A stretch of 64,000 bases of DNA from Leadbetterella sp964563435 (GCA_964563435.1 CAZLXI010000024.1:1-64000); one strand, 5' to 3'. Shown: positions 18,034-26,537, counted from the stretch's first letter. Notes: generated from the sequence alone by a model not told the origin. Translations and numbers: made by a program.

Positions 18034-19038
18034 TTATTTTAAATTTAGCCAATCAAGTGCAAATTGATGAACTTCATCAATCCTGTCCACATTTACGGTC
18101 TCCCCATCTTTAATTACCTGCTCCTGAAAATAATGGTTGCTGTCAGGGTAAACTTTATAAGTAAGATTCCTTTTACCTTGCCTAATAAATTCCAGTCTTG
18201 CATAATCCATACCAATAATTGTCTGGTTGTTGTCTTTCCCTCCTGCAATATACAGGATAGGAATATTGAGCTTCAGCATATTTTCCAAGGGTATGATTTT
18301 AGTGAAACTGCTCCACTTCAAATAAGTTTCACCGTACCAGGTCTTTGTTACAGATAATGGGTTTGCATATATTTTTTCATACTCATTGTATAAAGAGTCA
18401 ACAATTCTTTGCCCTTCACCTGCTGAAATTTTATTCTTTTCCACATCTAACCGAACATTAATTATAAAGTCAAATAAATGGTTCAGGGCATTTCCAACAA
18501 AACAAACAACGTGTGTTACTTTTTTATTAATAACGGCAACTTTGGGTGCAACCTGAGAACCCTCAGAATAACCCACTACAACTATTTTATTCTTGTCAAC
18601 AGGAATCTTCTTTAATAGAAAATCTATGGCTTCAGATGCGGCTTCTGCCCTCCAATCTAAACTATACAATGTCGTGTAACTTTCACTTTTCGGATAATAA
18701 CGTCTCCCCGAAGGCGTGGTATGTAAAGAATCTCTGAAGGGAACGTCAGGTTTGCTGATTAATACGATATGGTAATCTTTTGAATACTTTTTTATATCAA
18801 CTGGAACAGATGTTGAATAATTACCTGATTGGGCCTTAAAGTATATCGGAAAATTACCTGAACCATCTAAATATATCAGTAATGGTTTTGTGATTGTTGT
18901 ATCGGAAGTAGCCAGATGTATCTGAACTGACTTTAGTTTAGGATCATTCAGTGAATAATGTTTAAATAAGTCCGTTCCGGTCTGTGAAAACACATTATAG
19001 TTAATAAGAAGAATCAATGATATGTATATATTTTTCAT
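18034..19038 (-). CDS. Secreted alpha/beta hydrolase, unknown substrate
   Basis: A 334-aa protein with a signal peptide (cleavage near NVFSQT). The nucleophile elbow is GYSEGS with Ser158; the oxyanion region is YLDGSGNFP. A late Asp lies in AGGKDNNQT and the His in DSNHYF, completing a plausible triad. This resembles dienelactone hydrolase or prolyl-oligopeptidase-like esterases, so it probably cleaves small esters in the periplasm. The coding sequence is clearly more A/T-rich and has different codon preference (many AAA, ATA, TTA) than the genes to its left, which suggests acquisition by transfer. It stands alone, facing the tricorn-like gene. Confidence 0.75.
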   Translation of the reverse strand: MKNIYISLILLINYNVFSQTGTDLFKHYSLNDPKLKSVQIHLATSDTTITKPLLIYLDGSGNFPIYFKAQSGNYSTSVPVDIKKYSKDYHIVLISKPDVPFRDSLHTTPSGRRYYPKSESYTTLYSLDWRAEAASEAIDFLLKKIPVDKNKIVVVGYSEGSQVAPKVAVINKKVTHVVCFVGNALNHLFDFIINVRLDVEKNKISAGEGQRIVDSLYNEYEKIYANPLSVTKTWYGETYLKWSSFTKIIPLENMLKLNIPILYIAGGKDNNQTIIGMDYARLEFIRQGKRNLTYKVYPDSNHYFQEQVIKDGETVNVDRIDEVHQFALDWLNLK

Positions 19039-19057
19039 CCTTGTATACTTTATTTTA

Positions 19058-19249
19058 TTATAACAACGTACTGAATATTAGACAATTGCCAGACGAAAAG
19101 CTCAGATATATATTCTTAACCCTATAGAGTTTAACTGGCAAAAGGCGGTTCAATATATTTCCGAGCTCTTCGTTGTACAGAAGATAACCTCCGGCATCTC
19201 CACTAGTTAACATCACAAAACCTGATTTTCTTTCCGGTATCTGCGCTAA
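19058..19249 (-). pseudogene. C-terminal remnant of a serine hydrolase (beta-lactamase family)
   Basis: The gap between the hydrolase and the VOC run holds a 63-codon open stretch that reads SGFVMLTSGDAGGYLL then YNEELGNILNRLLPVKLYR. This matches the last strand and helix of class C beta-lactamase-like serine hydrolases, where GxVxLTNxDNG and a closing NEI helix are typical. There is no start codon or catalytic SxxK part, and an in-frame TGA precedes it, so it looks like the broken tail of a deleted gene. The family call rests on a short stretch and is tentative. Confidence 0.4.
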
Positions 19250-19602
19250 TCACAGGAGGTATTGTGTCCGATCCTTATGATGTGTCCGTCAGGACATTCC
19301 ACCAGCATTTCCCGCATATTCCACTCTTTCGTCTCAGGTACGGAAAGAATTTTAGCCCCGCTGTCTTTAATGAGCTCATAGTATTCATCCACATTATCTA
19401 CCACTAAGGCAATCCATGTATGCGGCCCGCCCTGGTAATCTTTACAAAAAAATATTTCCACATCATCCCTGTAAACACCGCCGAATATAGGCGGGCTGTC
19501 CCACTCCCAATGATTCTCAAACTTCAGCTGCTCCACAAAATAAGCGATACTTTTGGCTACGTCCGTAGAATACAGAATGGGTATGGCTTTGTCAAATTTC
19601 AT
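19246..19602 (-). CDS. VOC-fold protein (glyoxalase/bleomycin resistance type) A
   Basis: A 118-aa single-domain VOC protein. It opens with the beta-strand KAIPILYSTDVAKSIAYFVEQL and ends with the EMLVECPDGHIIRIG strand that usually carries a metal Glu (here E in MLVEC). The length equals one two-module VOC subunit, which normally dimerises. Family members bind bleomycin, or act as glyoxalases, dioxygenases or fosfomycin enzymes; the sequence does not decide which. It is the last gene of the leftward VOC run, 3 bp after the next one. Confidence 0.8.
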   Translation of the reverse strand: MKFDKAIPILYSTDVAKSIAYFVEQLKFENHWEWDSPPIFGGVYRDDVEIFFCKDYQGGPHTWIALVVDNVDEYYELIKDSGAKILSVPETKEWNMREMLVECPDGHIIRIGHNTSCD

Positions 19603-19605
19603 CGC

Positions 19606-19977
19606 TCAAATTTTAAAATGCGGGTTATAAATCAGGCCGATGATATTTCCCCAGGGGTCTTTTACCGATGCCACAACGATACCACCTCCCACATCCTGGG
19701 GATTTTCATGGGCGATTGCGCCTGACGCTATAAAACGATTAAACTGCTCACCCACATTCTTTACTCCCCAGTAAGCCACCACACTTTCCGCTTTATCGGT
19801 TACGGAATTTTCTTCCGGCTGCAATCCAAGCTCATATCCGGCAATATTAAATCCCACGTAAAAAGGCTGGTCAAAATAAGGTTGGATCTCAAAAACTTTT
19901 GCATACCAGTTTTTGGCTGCATTAATATCGCCCACATGATAGATGGTTGTGCGTAAGCCCAGAATATTATTTTCCAT
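19606..19977 (-). CDS. VOC-fold protein B
   Basis: A 123-aa VOC protein. The start RTTIYHVGDINAAKNWYAKVFEI and the end VASVKDPWGNIIGLIYNPHF are diagnostic (strand 1 with helix, and the DPxGN turn before the last strand). His in YHVGD sits at the usual first metal-ligand position. It is followed by VOC gene A after 3 bp, so the two are surely co-transcribed. The closest general description is glyoxalase/extradiol dioxygenase-like; the substrate is unknown. Confidence 0.82.
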   Translation of the reverse strand: MENNILGLRTTIYHVGDINAAKNWYAKVFEIQPYFDQPFYVGFNIAGYELGLQPEENSVTDKAESVVAYWGVKNVGEQFNRFIASGAIAHENPQDVGGGIVVASVKDPWGNIIGLIYNPHFKI

Positions 19978-20028
19978 AATTTTTGCTTTATGATTTTAAA
20001 TTAATTTTTCTCCAAACGCGGCCGGTGC

Positions 20029-20400
20029 TTACCTGAGCGGCTGTACAAATCTCAATGTATTGCCGTCTGCATCGGTCACATAAAACTCGCGGTTTCCCCG
20101 GCTTTGATCATAGGGGCCTAAATGCACAGGGGATTCTTTCCTATGAGATTGATCCAATCCTCTTGTGGTATATTTTTCATACAGGTCGTCAATATCATTG
20201 ATGAAAACATTAACCGCAATTCCTGCCTTTTGGTCTCCTTCCAGGCTTGTAAGCATCAGCGCTGCATCTCCGTTTTTCAAAGCCACCACCCAATCGTCTG
20301 GCGAAGCTCCCGGTTCGCTAAGCTGAAAATCCAGGATTTCAATGTAAAACGGGATGGCTTCTTTCATATTTGTACACCGGAAAATAGGGATCATTTTCAT
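20029..20400 (-). CDS. VOC-fold protein C
   Basis: A 123-aa VOC protein starting MKMIPIFRCTNMKEAIPFYIE and ending REFYVTDADGNTLRFVQPLR, the DxDGNxL turn being typical of bleomycin-resistance-like members. The frame stays open upstream into the neighbouring gene, but ATG 20400 gives the family start and leaves a 7-bp gap, so it is chosen. The metal Glu position is occupied by Glu in REFYV. Same orientation and tight spacing as the rest of the run. Confidence 0.82.
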   Translation of the reverse strand: MKMIPIFRCTNMKEAIPFYIEILDFQLSEPGASPDDWVVALKNGDAALMLTSLEGDQKAGIAVNVFINDIDDLYEKYTTRGLDQSHRKESPVHLGPYDQSRGNREFYVTDADGNTLRFVQPLR

Positions 20401-20407
20401 GATTATT

Positions 20408-20797
20408 TTACAGGTTAGGCCGTCCGAAAAACAAAAGATACCCATCTGCATCTTTAATTTCAAATCCGCGTAACCCGTCATCGTTATTCAATAGGGGTTG
20501 ATGAAACGCTACACCACGTGAACTATACTCTTCAAACAAAGCATCCGGGTCTGAAGCAGAAATGTACGCATCCCAACGCGCCCATTCGTGGCGTGTATGA
20601 TTGGGTATGGGAGTTATACCGGGGGCAATTTGTTTAAGAAAAATAGAAATGTGGTCACGGCCAACGATAGCCCAAAAGGGACTGTCATCCGGACCCGTAT
20701 ACAGCAGCTCAAATCCAAGCTTATCTGTGTAAAATGAAACCGAACTTTTCAGGTTTTCCACAATAAATGAAGGCGATATATACGTGAGATTGGCCAT
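20408..20797 (-). CDS. VOC-fold protein D
   Basis: A 129-aa VOC protein with strand-helix SPSFIVENLKSSVSFYTDKLGFELLY, a middle FWAIVGRDHISIFLKQ segment with the His common at the central ligand position, and the closing GFEIKDADGYLLFFGRP. It looks complete. It lies 7 bp before VOC C and 24 bp after the truncated VOC fragment. Confidence 0.85.
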   Translation of the reverse strand: MANLTYISPSFIVENLKSSVSFYTDKLGFELLYTGPDDSPFWAIVGRDHISIFLKQIAPGITPIPNHTRHEWARWDAYISASDPDALFEEYSSRGVAFHQPLLNNDDGLRGFEIKDADGYLLFFGRPNL

Positions 20798-20821
20798 TGT
20801 AATTACGTTCTCTTATTTGCT

Positions 20822-20995
20822 TTAATCCATTCCTAATACTTTTTGAAGCCAGCACCATTCAATTCTACCCTCCGGCTTCCAACTGGCTTTCAGCTCACAC
20901 CCCAAACCGGTCCTATAAAAATCAAGTGACAGCTCTATATTTAAAACCATAAAAAACGGAACGGCCTGCTTCACATTGAGTTGGTCTTCATTCAT
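20822..20995 (-). pseudogene. Truncated VOC fragment E
   Basis: A 57-codon frame that begins like a VOC protein (VKQAVPFFMVLNIELSLDFY, then GCELKASWKPEGRIEWCWLQ) and stops just after the second module's first strand, roughly half the normal 120 residues. The ATG overlaps the stop of the upstream VOC gene as ATGA, so it kept its coupling signal. Either a deletion removed the second half, or it is a retained half-module that could assemble as a swapped dimer. Deletion is more likely, because the end (KVLGMD) does not resemble VOC sequence. Confidence 0.65.
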
Positions 20996-21345
20996 CACTC
21001 TACAAAATGCCAGCACACGCCTGCAATATCAATAATGCTTACTTCCTTACCATAAGCCTGTTCCGTAATTTCCCCGATACGGATGCCGTATTTTTCAGGT
21101 AGCTGCTTTTCCAGAACGCTCGCACGGAATTCTTCTGCACTACTTACCTGAACTGTAAGCATAAAATTTTGAGCAAACTCCACGTTATCGTATTTCTGTA
21201 AAATAAACCGGCAGCCGTCTTTTTCAAAACCCACATAATCTCCGGAATCCCAATCGATATTAAAGCCCAGTTCTTCGAATAGCTTTTTCGAATTTTCAAA
21301 ATCTTTTCCGGAAGGAACAAACGGCTGGAGAGATAATAATTGCAT
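20995..21345 (-). CDS. VOC-fold protein F (glyoxalase-like, first of the run)
   Basis: A 116-aa protein with a weaker VOC pattern: LSLQPFVPSGKDFENSKKLFEELGF at the start, GFEKDGCRFILQKY in the middle and KEVSIIDIAGVCWHFVE at the end, where the final Glu sits at the usual metal-ligand position. It is the promoter-proximal gene of the leftward run, and its stop overlaps the start of fragment E. The substrate is unknown. Confidence 0.75.
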   Translation of the reverse strand: MQLLSLQPFVPSGKDFENSKKLFEELGFNIDWDSGDYVGFEKDGCRFILQKYDNVEFAQNFMLTVQVSSAEEFRASVLEKQLPEKYGIRIGEITEQAYGKEVSIIDIAGVCWHFVE

Positions 21346-21513
21346 ACTAAATTTCTAAAGAGTCAGTTACAATAGAGGTATAAATATCCGTATTGCTTTT
21401 CAATTTTAAAAAACTATCTGATAAACAGCACTGAATCCTACATGTTTGACTACTTTAATACAACGTTTGACAAACCACAAAACCGTTCTCATGAATACTG
21501 TAACTTTTTCATC

Positions 21514-22410
21514 ATGAAACCGTTTCCTGCATTGAAAATATTCTCAGGCCCTTACCTCTTTCACGCACTGGTATGGCTGGTGTATGGCGTATATAACCTC
21601 ATGAATATCCAGGGTTATGTGACCAGGAAAGGCTGGTTTTTTCATTGCCGCCATTGACGATCTCAATGGCACTGGTGGCCATGCTGATCTATGTAAATGC
21701 GTTTGTGCTGGTTCCCAAACTATTAGACAGGAAGAAAACCGCACTCTATATCACCGGCCTGAACACGATTTACGGGAATATTGACAGCAGCAACGAGATC
21801 GCAAGAAATATTTTAATTAAATGCGGAGAGCTTTTTAAGGGATGAACAGGCGGAAGTCGTCTTCCTGGATATTGAAATGCCGAAGCTTTCGGGCCTGGAG
21901 TGGCTGAAAAGATCGACGGTCAAACCGTTGATCATCCTCACAACGGCCTTCCCCGAATATGCCCTGGAAGGCTATGAGCTCGACATTATCGACTATCTTT
22001 TAAAGCCCGTCAGGTTCAGCCGCTTTTAAAAAGCGGCTCAAAAAACGAAAGATTTTATCAGCGTGAAAGATGCCCGTAATCCGCCGGCCGGGCCATCCTG
22101 GTTATTTGTACGATCGGATAAGCGGATCGAAAAAATTGAGCCGGATGAAATATTGTATATCGAAAGCACAGGCAATTATATCAACATCCATTTCAAAGAC
22201 AGAAGCATTATCACTTACCTTACCCTGAAGGGCATTGAAAGCGAATTACCTTCTTCCGGCTTTGTCAAAATACATCAATCGTTCATCGTTAATTTTTCCA
22301 AAATTGAAGCAATTGAAGGAAACCAGGTGATGGTAAATAACAAAATGCTACCCCTTGGAAGAAACTATAAAGACGAGTTTATGAAGATGATCCGGCCGAT
22401 AAAAAGATGA
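21514..22410 (+). pseudogene. Degraded LytS-type kinase fused to LytTR response regulator remnant
   Basis: Three broken pieces of a two-component pair. First, a kinase N-terminus from ATG 21514 (FHALVWLVYGVYNLMNIQGY), shifted by one base near 21640 and continuing in another frame as LTISMALVAMLIYVNAFVLV. Second, after a large deletion around 21780-21820 that removed the kinase core and the receiver's start, receiver residues EVVFLDIEMPKLSGLEWLKR and DIIDYLLKPVRFSRF. Third, a TAA at 22027-22029 where a single T-to-A change turns the usual RFLKA into RF-stop. The rest is an intact-looking LytTR DNA-binding domain (IEPDEILYIESTGNYINIHF) to 22410. It lies next to a working LytTR pair. Confidence 0.85.
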
Positions 22411-22451
22411 AGCTGCTTAGCTGGTTGTAGCCGGCTACTCTTCAGATTGCG

Positions 22452-23195
22452 TCATAAGCTCATCAGGTCCTTAAACTTTATCGACTGTCGCCGCGATATT
22501 TCGATCTTCTCCAGCGGTGTAGCCTTCTCTCCTCCTTTTAAGGTCACAAGAAGTCCACCGGAGAACCACGGCTCGATTTTATCGATCCAGTTAAGGTTAA
22601 TGATGTGCTTCCGGTTGGCCCGGAAAAATATTTTGGGATCCAGCCGCTCTTCCAGGCTGTTCAGCGACTTCAGGATCATGGGTTTCTGATCTTCAAAGTG
22701 AAGCCTCACATAATTCCCCATGGATTCAAACAAACGAACTTTCCCCAGCTTCACAAACCAGCATTTCTCACCGTCTTTCACAAAGACCTGGTCGCTTTCA
22801 CCGAGGTAGCTTTCCGGGTGCTGCACGGCTGCTTCGGCCCGTTTCAGTTCGCTTTCCACCTTTTGTATGGCCTCCGCCAACCGGGCCGTGTCTATCGGCT
22901 TCATGATGTAATCCAGCGCATTGTACTCAAAGGCCTTTAACGCATATTCATCATAGGCGGTGGTGAAGATCACCTCCGGTACCCGGTCTTCAATAGCTTC
23001 CAGAAGCTCAAAACCGTTCTTTCCCGGCATCTGGATATCCAGGAAAAGCAGGTCGGGGTTATGCTCATTGATCAGTTCGATGGCTTCGTCGGCATTGGCC
23101 GCCTCCGCCACGATATTTATTTTGGGAAATTCTTCCAGAAGTCTTTTCAGCTCGTTTCTGGCCAGTCGCTCGTCATCAACTATGATGGTCTTCAT
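22452..23195 (-). CDS. LytTR-family response regulator
   Basis: A 247-aa regulator. The receiver domain (1-120) has the acidic pocket DDE near residue 7-9, the phospho-acceptor Asp53 (LLFLDIQMPG), Thr in FTTAYDEYA and Lys in YIMKPID. Residues 140-245 form a LytTR DNA-binding domain (MGNYVRLHFEDQKPMILKSL, FFRANRKHIINLNWIDKIEP). It should bind direct-repeat promoter sites when phosphorylated by the adjacent kinase. Its start overlaps the kinase's end by 20 bp, so the pair is translated together. Targets cannot be told from the sequence. Confidence 0.93.
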   Translation of the reverse strand: MKTIIVDDERLARNELKRLLEEFPKINIVAEAANADEAIELINEHNPDLLFLDIQMPGKNGFELLEAIEDRVPEVIFTTAYDEYALKAFEYNALDYIMKPIDTARLAEAIQKVESELKRAEAAVQHPESYLGESDQVFVKDGEKCWFVKLGKVRLFESMGNYVRLHFEDQKPMILKSLNSLEERLDPKIFFRANRKHIINLNWIDKIEPWFSGGLLVTLKGGEKATPLEKIEISRRQSIKFKDLMSL

Positions 23196-24276
23196 CGGTT
23201 TCGGTTTTTAATGGTACTTTCTTTTCCAATGGTATTTTTACTTTCGCCTGCACTATATGAGGCTCTTCCTGGTGAATATCAAATGCCGCTTCCGTTCCAT
23301 AGATCAGGCTTAGCCTTCTGCGGGTATTTTCCAGGCCGAAGCCGGAGTCGTCGCCATGGTTCTGGTGATCTGTGAAAACCCCGGTGTTCCGGATGGTCAG
23401 CTCCAGCATATTTTCCACCAGGTGCGACTTCACCTCCACAAAACCCCATTTTTCCGCCTTCTGAACCCCGTGTTTGATCGCATTTTCCACCAGGGTCTGC
23501 AACATCATCGGCGGAACCTCCACATTGAGCGTATTCTGATCTATTTCCAGCGTGGATTGCAGACGTTCCTCATAACGCACCTTCTCCAGAGCCAGGTAGT
23601 CTTCAATGGTCTTCAGCTCTTCCTTCAGCGGGATGGTGGTTCGCCGGTTCGCTACCAGCGAGCTCCTCAGAATATTGGAGAGCTGAGTGATCCCGTTCTG
23701 CGCTTTTTTAGGGTCTTCCAGTATCAGCGCCCGGATACTGTTCAGCGCATTGAACATAAAATGAGGATTGATCTGCGCTTTTAGAATCTTGGCTTCCGAA
23801 GCCTCAATGGAGGCCTGCATCTTGATACGTTCTATATTATTCTTTTGGATCTGAATAGTATAGGCCACGAAAATATACAATAACACCCAGATGACCATGG
23901 GTTTACTGAAGTTTATAATGTAGGCAAAATCTTTAAAAAGCCAGCTGATACGTGCGGTTTTCTCCCCGAAATATTCGTCATATAGCGAGATATTGATGGC
24001 GGTAAACAGCGAGGTGATCAGGATAACCCCCAGCAGACAGCGCAGCACCAGCTGATTGACCGGCAGCTTTATCCAGTCGTAATTCTTGAAGATCAGCTTA
24101 AAAAAATGAGTAAGCGAGATCCCCGTCAGCACATAGATGCAGGAATTGAAGACCATAGCCTCCAGTTCATCCAGGCTGTCGGGTTGCAGAAAAAGCACAA
24201 AATACGCCAGATCGGATAAGGCGTAAAATACCCACCCTATGATCTGAAAGGCCCAGTAAAATTGTCTCTGATTCAT
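23176..24276 (-). CDS. LytS-type sensor histidine kinase
   Basis: A 366-aa inner-membrane kinase with four N-terminal transmembrane helices (residues 8-150), a short coiled linker (NIERIKMQASIEASEAKILKAQ), and the family's phospho-His172 in NPHFMFNALNSIRALI. The ATPase domain has the N box PPMMLQTLVENAIKHGV and the G region GDDSGFGLENTRRRL. There is no extracellular sensor domain, so the cue is probably membrane-borne. It precedes and overlaps the LytTR regulator gene. Confidence 0.93.
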   Translation of the reverse strand: MNQRQFYWAFQIIGWVFYALSDLAYFVLFLQPDSLDELEAMVFNSCIYVLTGISLTHFFKLIFKNYDWIKLPVNQLVLRCLLGVILITSLFTAINISLYDEYFGEKTARISWLFKDFAYIINFSKPMVIWVLLYIFVAYTIQIQKNNIERIKMQASIEASEAKILKAQINPHFMFNALNSIRALILEDPKKAQNGITQLSNILRSSLVANRRTTIPLKEELKTIEDYLALEKVRYEERLQSTLEIDQNTLNVEVPPMMLQTLVENAIKHGVQKAEKWGFVEVKSHLVENMLELTIRNTGVFTDHQNHGDDSGFGLENTRRRLSLIYGTEAAFDIHQEEPHIVQAKVKIPLEKKVPLKTETDEDHHS

Positions 24277-24394
24277 AATCTCAACTTAAAATTAACAGGT
24301 TTTGGGTGTTTTTTGGTAAAATTATGATCACTGGATCTTACAGGATGACAAACGGTATATAGCGCATGTTTACATTTAAACCAAAGGAGTAGAT

Positions 24395-25039
24395 TTAAAC
24401 GTGCTCCTCATCCATATACTCCCGGATGTGGCTGATGTCATTGCTCAGCTTCACTACAAACTGTTCCAGGGCATAGTCGTATTCCAGGATATATAAACAG
24501 GTGTTGGAGTGCTCAAAGCTGTCCATTTCCCAAAGCGGGAAACCCAGTAACCGGCTGAGCAGGATTCGCATGGCCCGTCCGTGCATGGTGATCAGGATCA
24601 GCTCTTCCTCTTTTCTCTCCAATATCTTTCTCATAGCCACCGTCTGCCGCTCGGCTACCTGTTCAGGGCTTTCACCTCCCTCCAAAGCAGTATGGGTCTC
24701 CCCTTCCTGCCATTTTTCCAGCAGCGTTTTAAACATCTCATAACCGGTCTCCTCCAATGTCATCCCTTCCACCTGTCCCCAACTGATCTCGTCCAGTCCC
24801 TCAAGACGTTCATAAGGTATGCCTGCTTCAATAAAGCCCTGAGAAGTCTGGTAGGTTCGTTTCAGCGAAGAAATATAGATCTTCCGGAAGGGTGTATCCC
24901 TGTATTTTTCATAAAACGCCCGGGCCTGCCTGTAGCCGGTTTCATTCAGGTCGGCATCTATTGCCCGTCCCTGCACGGCACCTTTCCTGTTATACTCTGT
25001 TTCCCCGTGCCGGATCAAATAGATGGTTTTTTTTGCCAT
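24395..25039 (-). CDS. Histidine phosphatase family protein (phosphoglycerate mutase-like)
   Basis: A 214-aa cytosolic protein with the RHGETEYN motif (catalytic His11, Arg10), the following GRAIDADLNETGYRQA, the second-Arg region SSLKRTYQTSQ, the acid Glu in LDEISWGQVEGMT, and the second catalytic His in LITMHGRAMR. This is the 2,3-bisphosphoglycerate mutase/CobC/fructose-2,6-bisphosphatase superfamily. It could be a cofactor-dependent phosphatase on small phosphorylated metabolites; the exact substrate is unclear. It is divergent from the thioesterase gene. Confidence 0.88.
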   Translation of the reverse strand: MAKKTIYLIRHGETEYNRKGAVQGRAIDADLNETGYRQARAFYEKYRDTPFRKIYISSLKRTYQTSQGFIEAGIPYERLEGLDEISWGQVEGMTLEETGYEMFKTLLEKWQEGETHTALEGGESPEQVAERQTVAMRKILERKEEELILITMHGRAMRILLSRLLGFPLWEMDSFEHSNTCLYILEYDYALEQFVVKLSNDISHIREYMDEEHV

Positions 25040-25088
25040 AAAGTCTGTACTTTTTCATTAAGTTTGGCAAAAATACGATTTAAAATAC

Positions 25089-25502
25089 ATGTTTAAGAAC
25101 AATATCGACCTGGATGTTTTTATTCAAATGAGTAAAAACACCTTGAGCGAGCACCTGGGAATAGAATTTTTAGAAAAGGGAGATAATTATTTAACCGCAC
25201 GGATGCCCGTAGACCACCGGACCAAACAGCCTTTCGGGCTTCTTCACGGCGGTGCATCAGTGGCATTGGCAGAAACCCTGGGAAGCATTGCCTCCGTATT
25301 ATGTCTCGACGACCCCCTCAAGCAAAAGGCAGTAGGTCTCGAGATCAATGCCAACCACCTGCGGTCCGTTACCGAAGGGTGGGTTTATGGTAAAGTAACG
25401 CCCATCCATATCGGCAGAAGAACACACATCTGGGACATCAAGATCACGAACGAAGAAGAAAAAACGGTCTGCGTCAGCCGGCTGACCGTAGCTATAGTCT
25501 GA
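25089..25502 (+). CDS. Hotdog-fold thioesterase (PaaI/MenI type)
   Basis: A 137-aa protein of the hotdog superfamily. The N-terminal LGIEFLEKGDNYLTARMPVDHRTKQPFGLLHGGASVALAETLGS carries the usual His in LLHGG and catalytic Glu in AETLGS, matching 1,4-dihydroxy-2-naphthoyl-CoA hydrolase (MenI/YdiI) and PaaI-like enzymes. It may serve menaquinone synthesis, the only quinone of Bacteroidota, or clear stray acyl-CoA. The next gene, a patatin, begins 3 bp after its stop. Confidence 0.88.
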   Translation: MFKNNIDLDVFIQMSKNTLSEHLGIEFLEKGDNYLTARMPVDHRTKQPFGLLHGGASVALAETLGSIASVLCLDDPLKQKAVGLEINANHLRSVTEGWVYGKVTPIHIGRRTHIWDIKITNEEEKTVCVSRLTVAIV

Positions 25503-25505
25503 TAT

Positions 25506-26420
25506 ATGAAAGCATTGGTACTGGGAGGAGGCTCCCTGAAAGGGGCATGGCAGGTAGGCGCCATACAGGCGGTTTTCGAACGGGGTTTCTCTCCCGAAAT
25601 GATCTACGGTATCTCGGCGGGAGCACTGAATGCCTCCTTTCTTGTATCGGAAGCCGGAAAACAATACCGGAAATACGGGTATACGGACTGGAACTCCGTC
25701 AACAAAAAGCTGATCAGCTTCTGGCTGAAAAACATTACCCGGCCCGAAGATGTTGGCATCCTGAAGTCGTACTGGAGCCTGGGTGTGGATACCATGCTCA
25801 GCCGTTTCGACGGCCTGTTGGATGTTAACCCCCTGCATGAGAAGGTAAAAAAATATGTTACCCAGGAAGATCTGCAGAAAAGCCCCGTGAAGATCAAGGT
25901 AGGGGCCGTGAATGTCCACACCGGGAATATGAAGTATGTTTCGCCTTTCGAAGACCATTTCATGGATTACCTGCGGGCGAGCAGCTCCATCCCCATCGTG
26001 ATGCCGGCCGTTCAGATCGGTAACGACAACCGGGAGATCTACCTCGACGGCGGCATACGGGAAGTGGTGCCCATCCGCAAAGCCATAGAAGACGGCGCCA
26101 CCGAAATTTACGCCATCGCCACCCACCCCAGGCACCGGAATATGGAGCCTATCAACCATCGCAGCCTCCTGAATCTCCTGGAAAGGATCAAGGACATTTC
26201 CGTCAATCAGCTGGAGAATAACGATATCGACTGGGCCGAAAGCTATAATGAAAACCTGATGTCTGTCTATGGCTTTACCCTGAATAAGAAAATAAAGCTG
26301 ACGATCATCCGCCCGGACCAAAGCGTGGGCATCAAGCTCACCAGCTTTAACCTAGACGATATCAAGAATTCCATCAAAAGCGGGTATGTTAAGGGAGATG
26401 AAGTGATGAGTAAAGTTTGA
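25506..26420 (+). CDS. Patatin-like phospholipase
   Basis: A 304-aa cytosolic serine hydrolase. It has the Gly-rich oxyanion loop LGGGSLKGAWQVG (7-18), the nucleophile elbow GISAG (Ser37), and the DGG dyad with Asp181 (YLDGGIREVVP). The rest is alpha/beta with no membrane segment. Family members hydrolyse acyl chains of phospholipids or other acyl esters. It sits 3 bp after the hotdog thioesterase in an apparent two-gene operon, so a role in acyl turnover is a reasonable inference. Confidence 0.9.
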   Translation: MKALVLGGGSLKGAWQVGAIQAVFERGFSPEMIYGISAGALNASFLVSEAGKQYRKYGYTDWNSVNKKLISFWLKNITRPEDVGILKSYWSLGVDTMLSRFDGLLDVNPLHEKVKKYVTQEDLQKSPVKIKVGAVNVHTGNMKYVSPFEDHFMDYLRASSSIPIVMPAVQIGNDNREIYLDGGIREVVPIRKAIEDGATEIYAIATHPRHRNMEPINHRSLLNLLERIKDISVNQLENNDIDWAESYNENLMSVYGFTLNKKIKLTIIRPDQSVGIKLTSFNLDDIKNSIKSGYVKGDEVMSKV

Positions 26421-26513
26421 GAGTGAAATCCATAAAAAAGCCCGATGTGTCGACACTATTATGAATACAGGCGTTAATTTCGGGATCAGCGGAGTATTCT
26501 AAGGGGAAAAATT

Positions 26514-26521
26514 TAAATTTG
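26514..26521 (+). promoter_or_regulatory. Promoter -7 box for the PafA-like phosphatase
   Basis: TAAATTTG fits TAnnTTTG and ends 16 bp before ATG 26538. There is no clear -33 element. Confidence 0.4.
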
Positions 26522-26537
26522 TAAAAAATACTATTCA

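Noticed and set aside
20401..20415. GTTAGGC-like core resembling an integron attC site between VOC genes
   Set aside because: The gaps between the VOC genes are mostly under 30 bp, too short for attC sites, and no paired core or integrase is visible.
25299..26321. 340-codon minus-strand frame over the thioesterase and patatin genes
   Set aside because: Antisense shadow of two well-supported genes.
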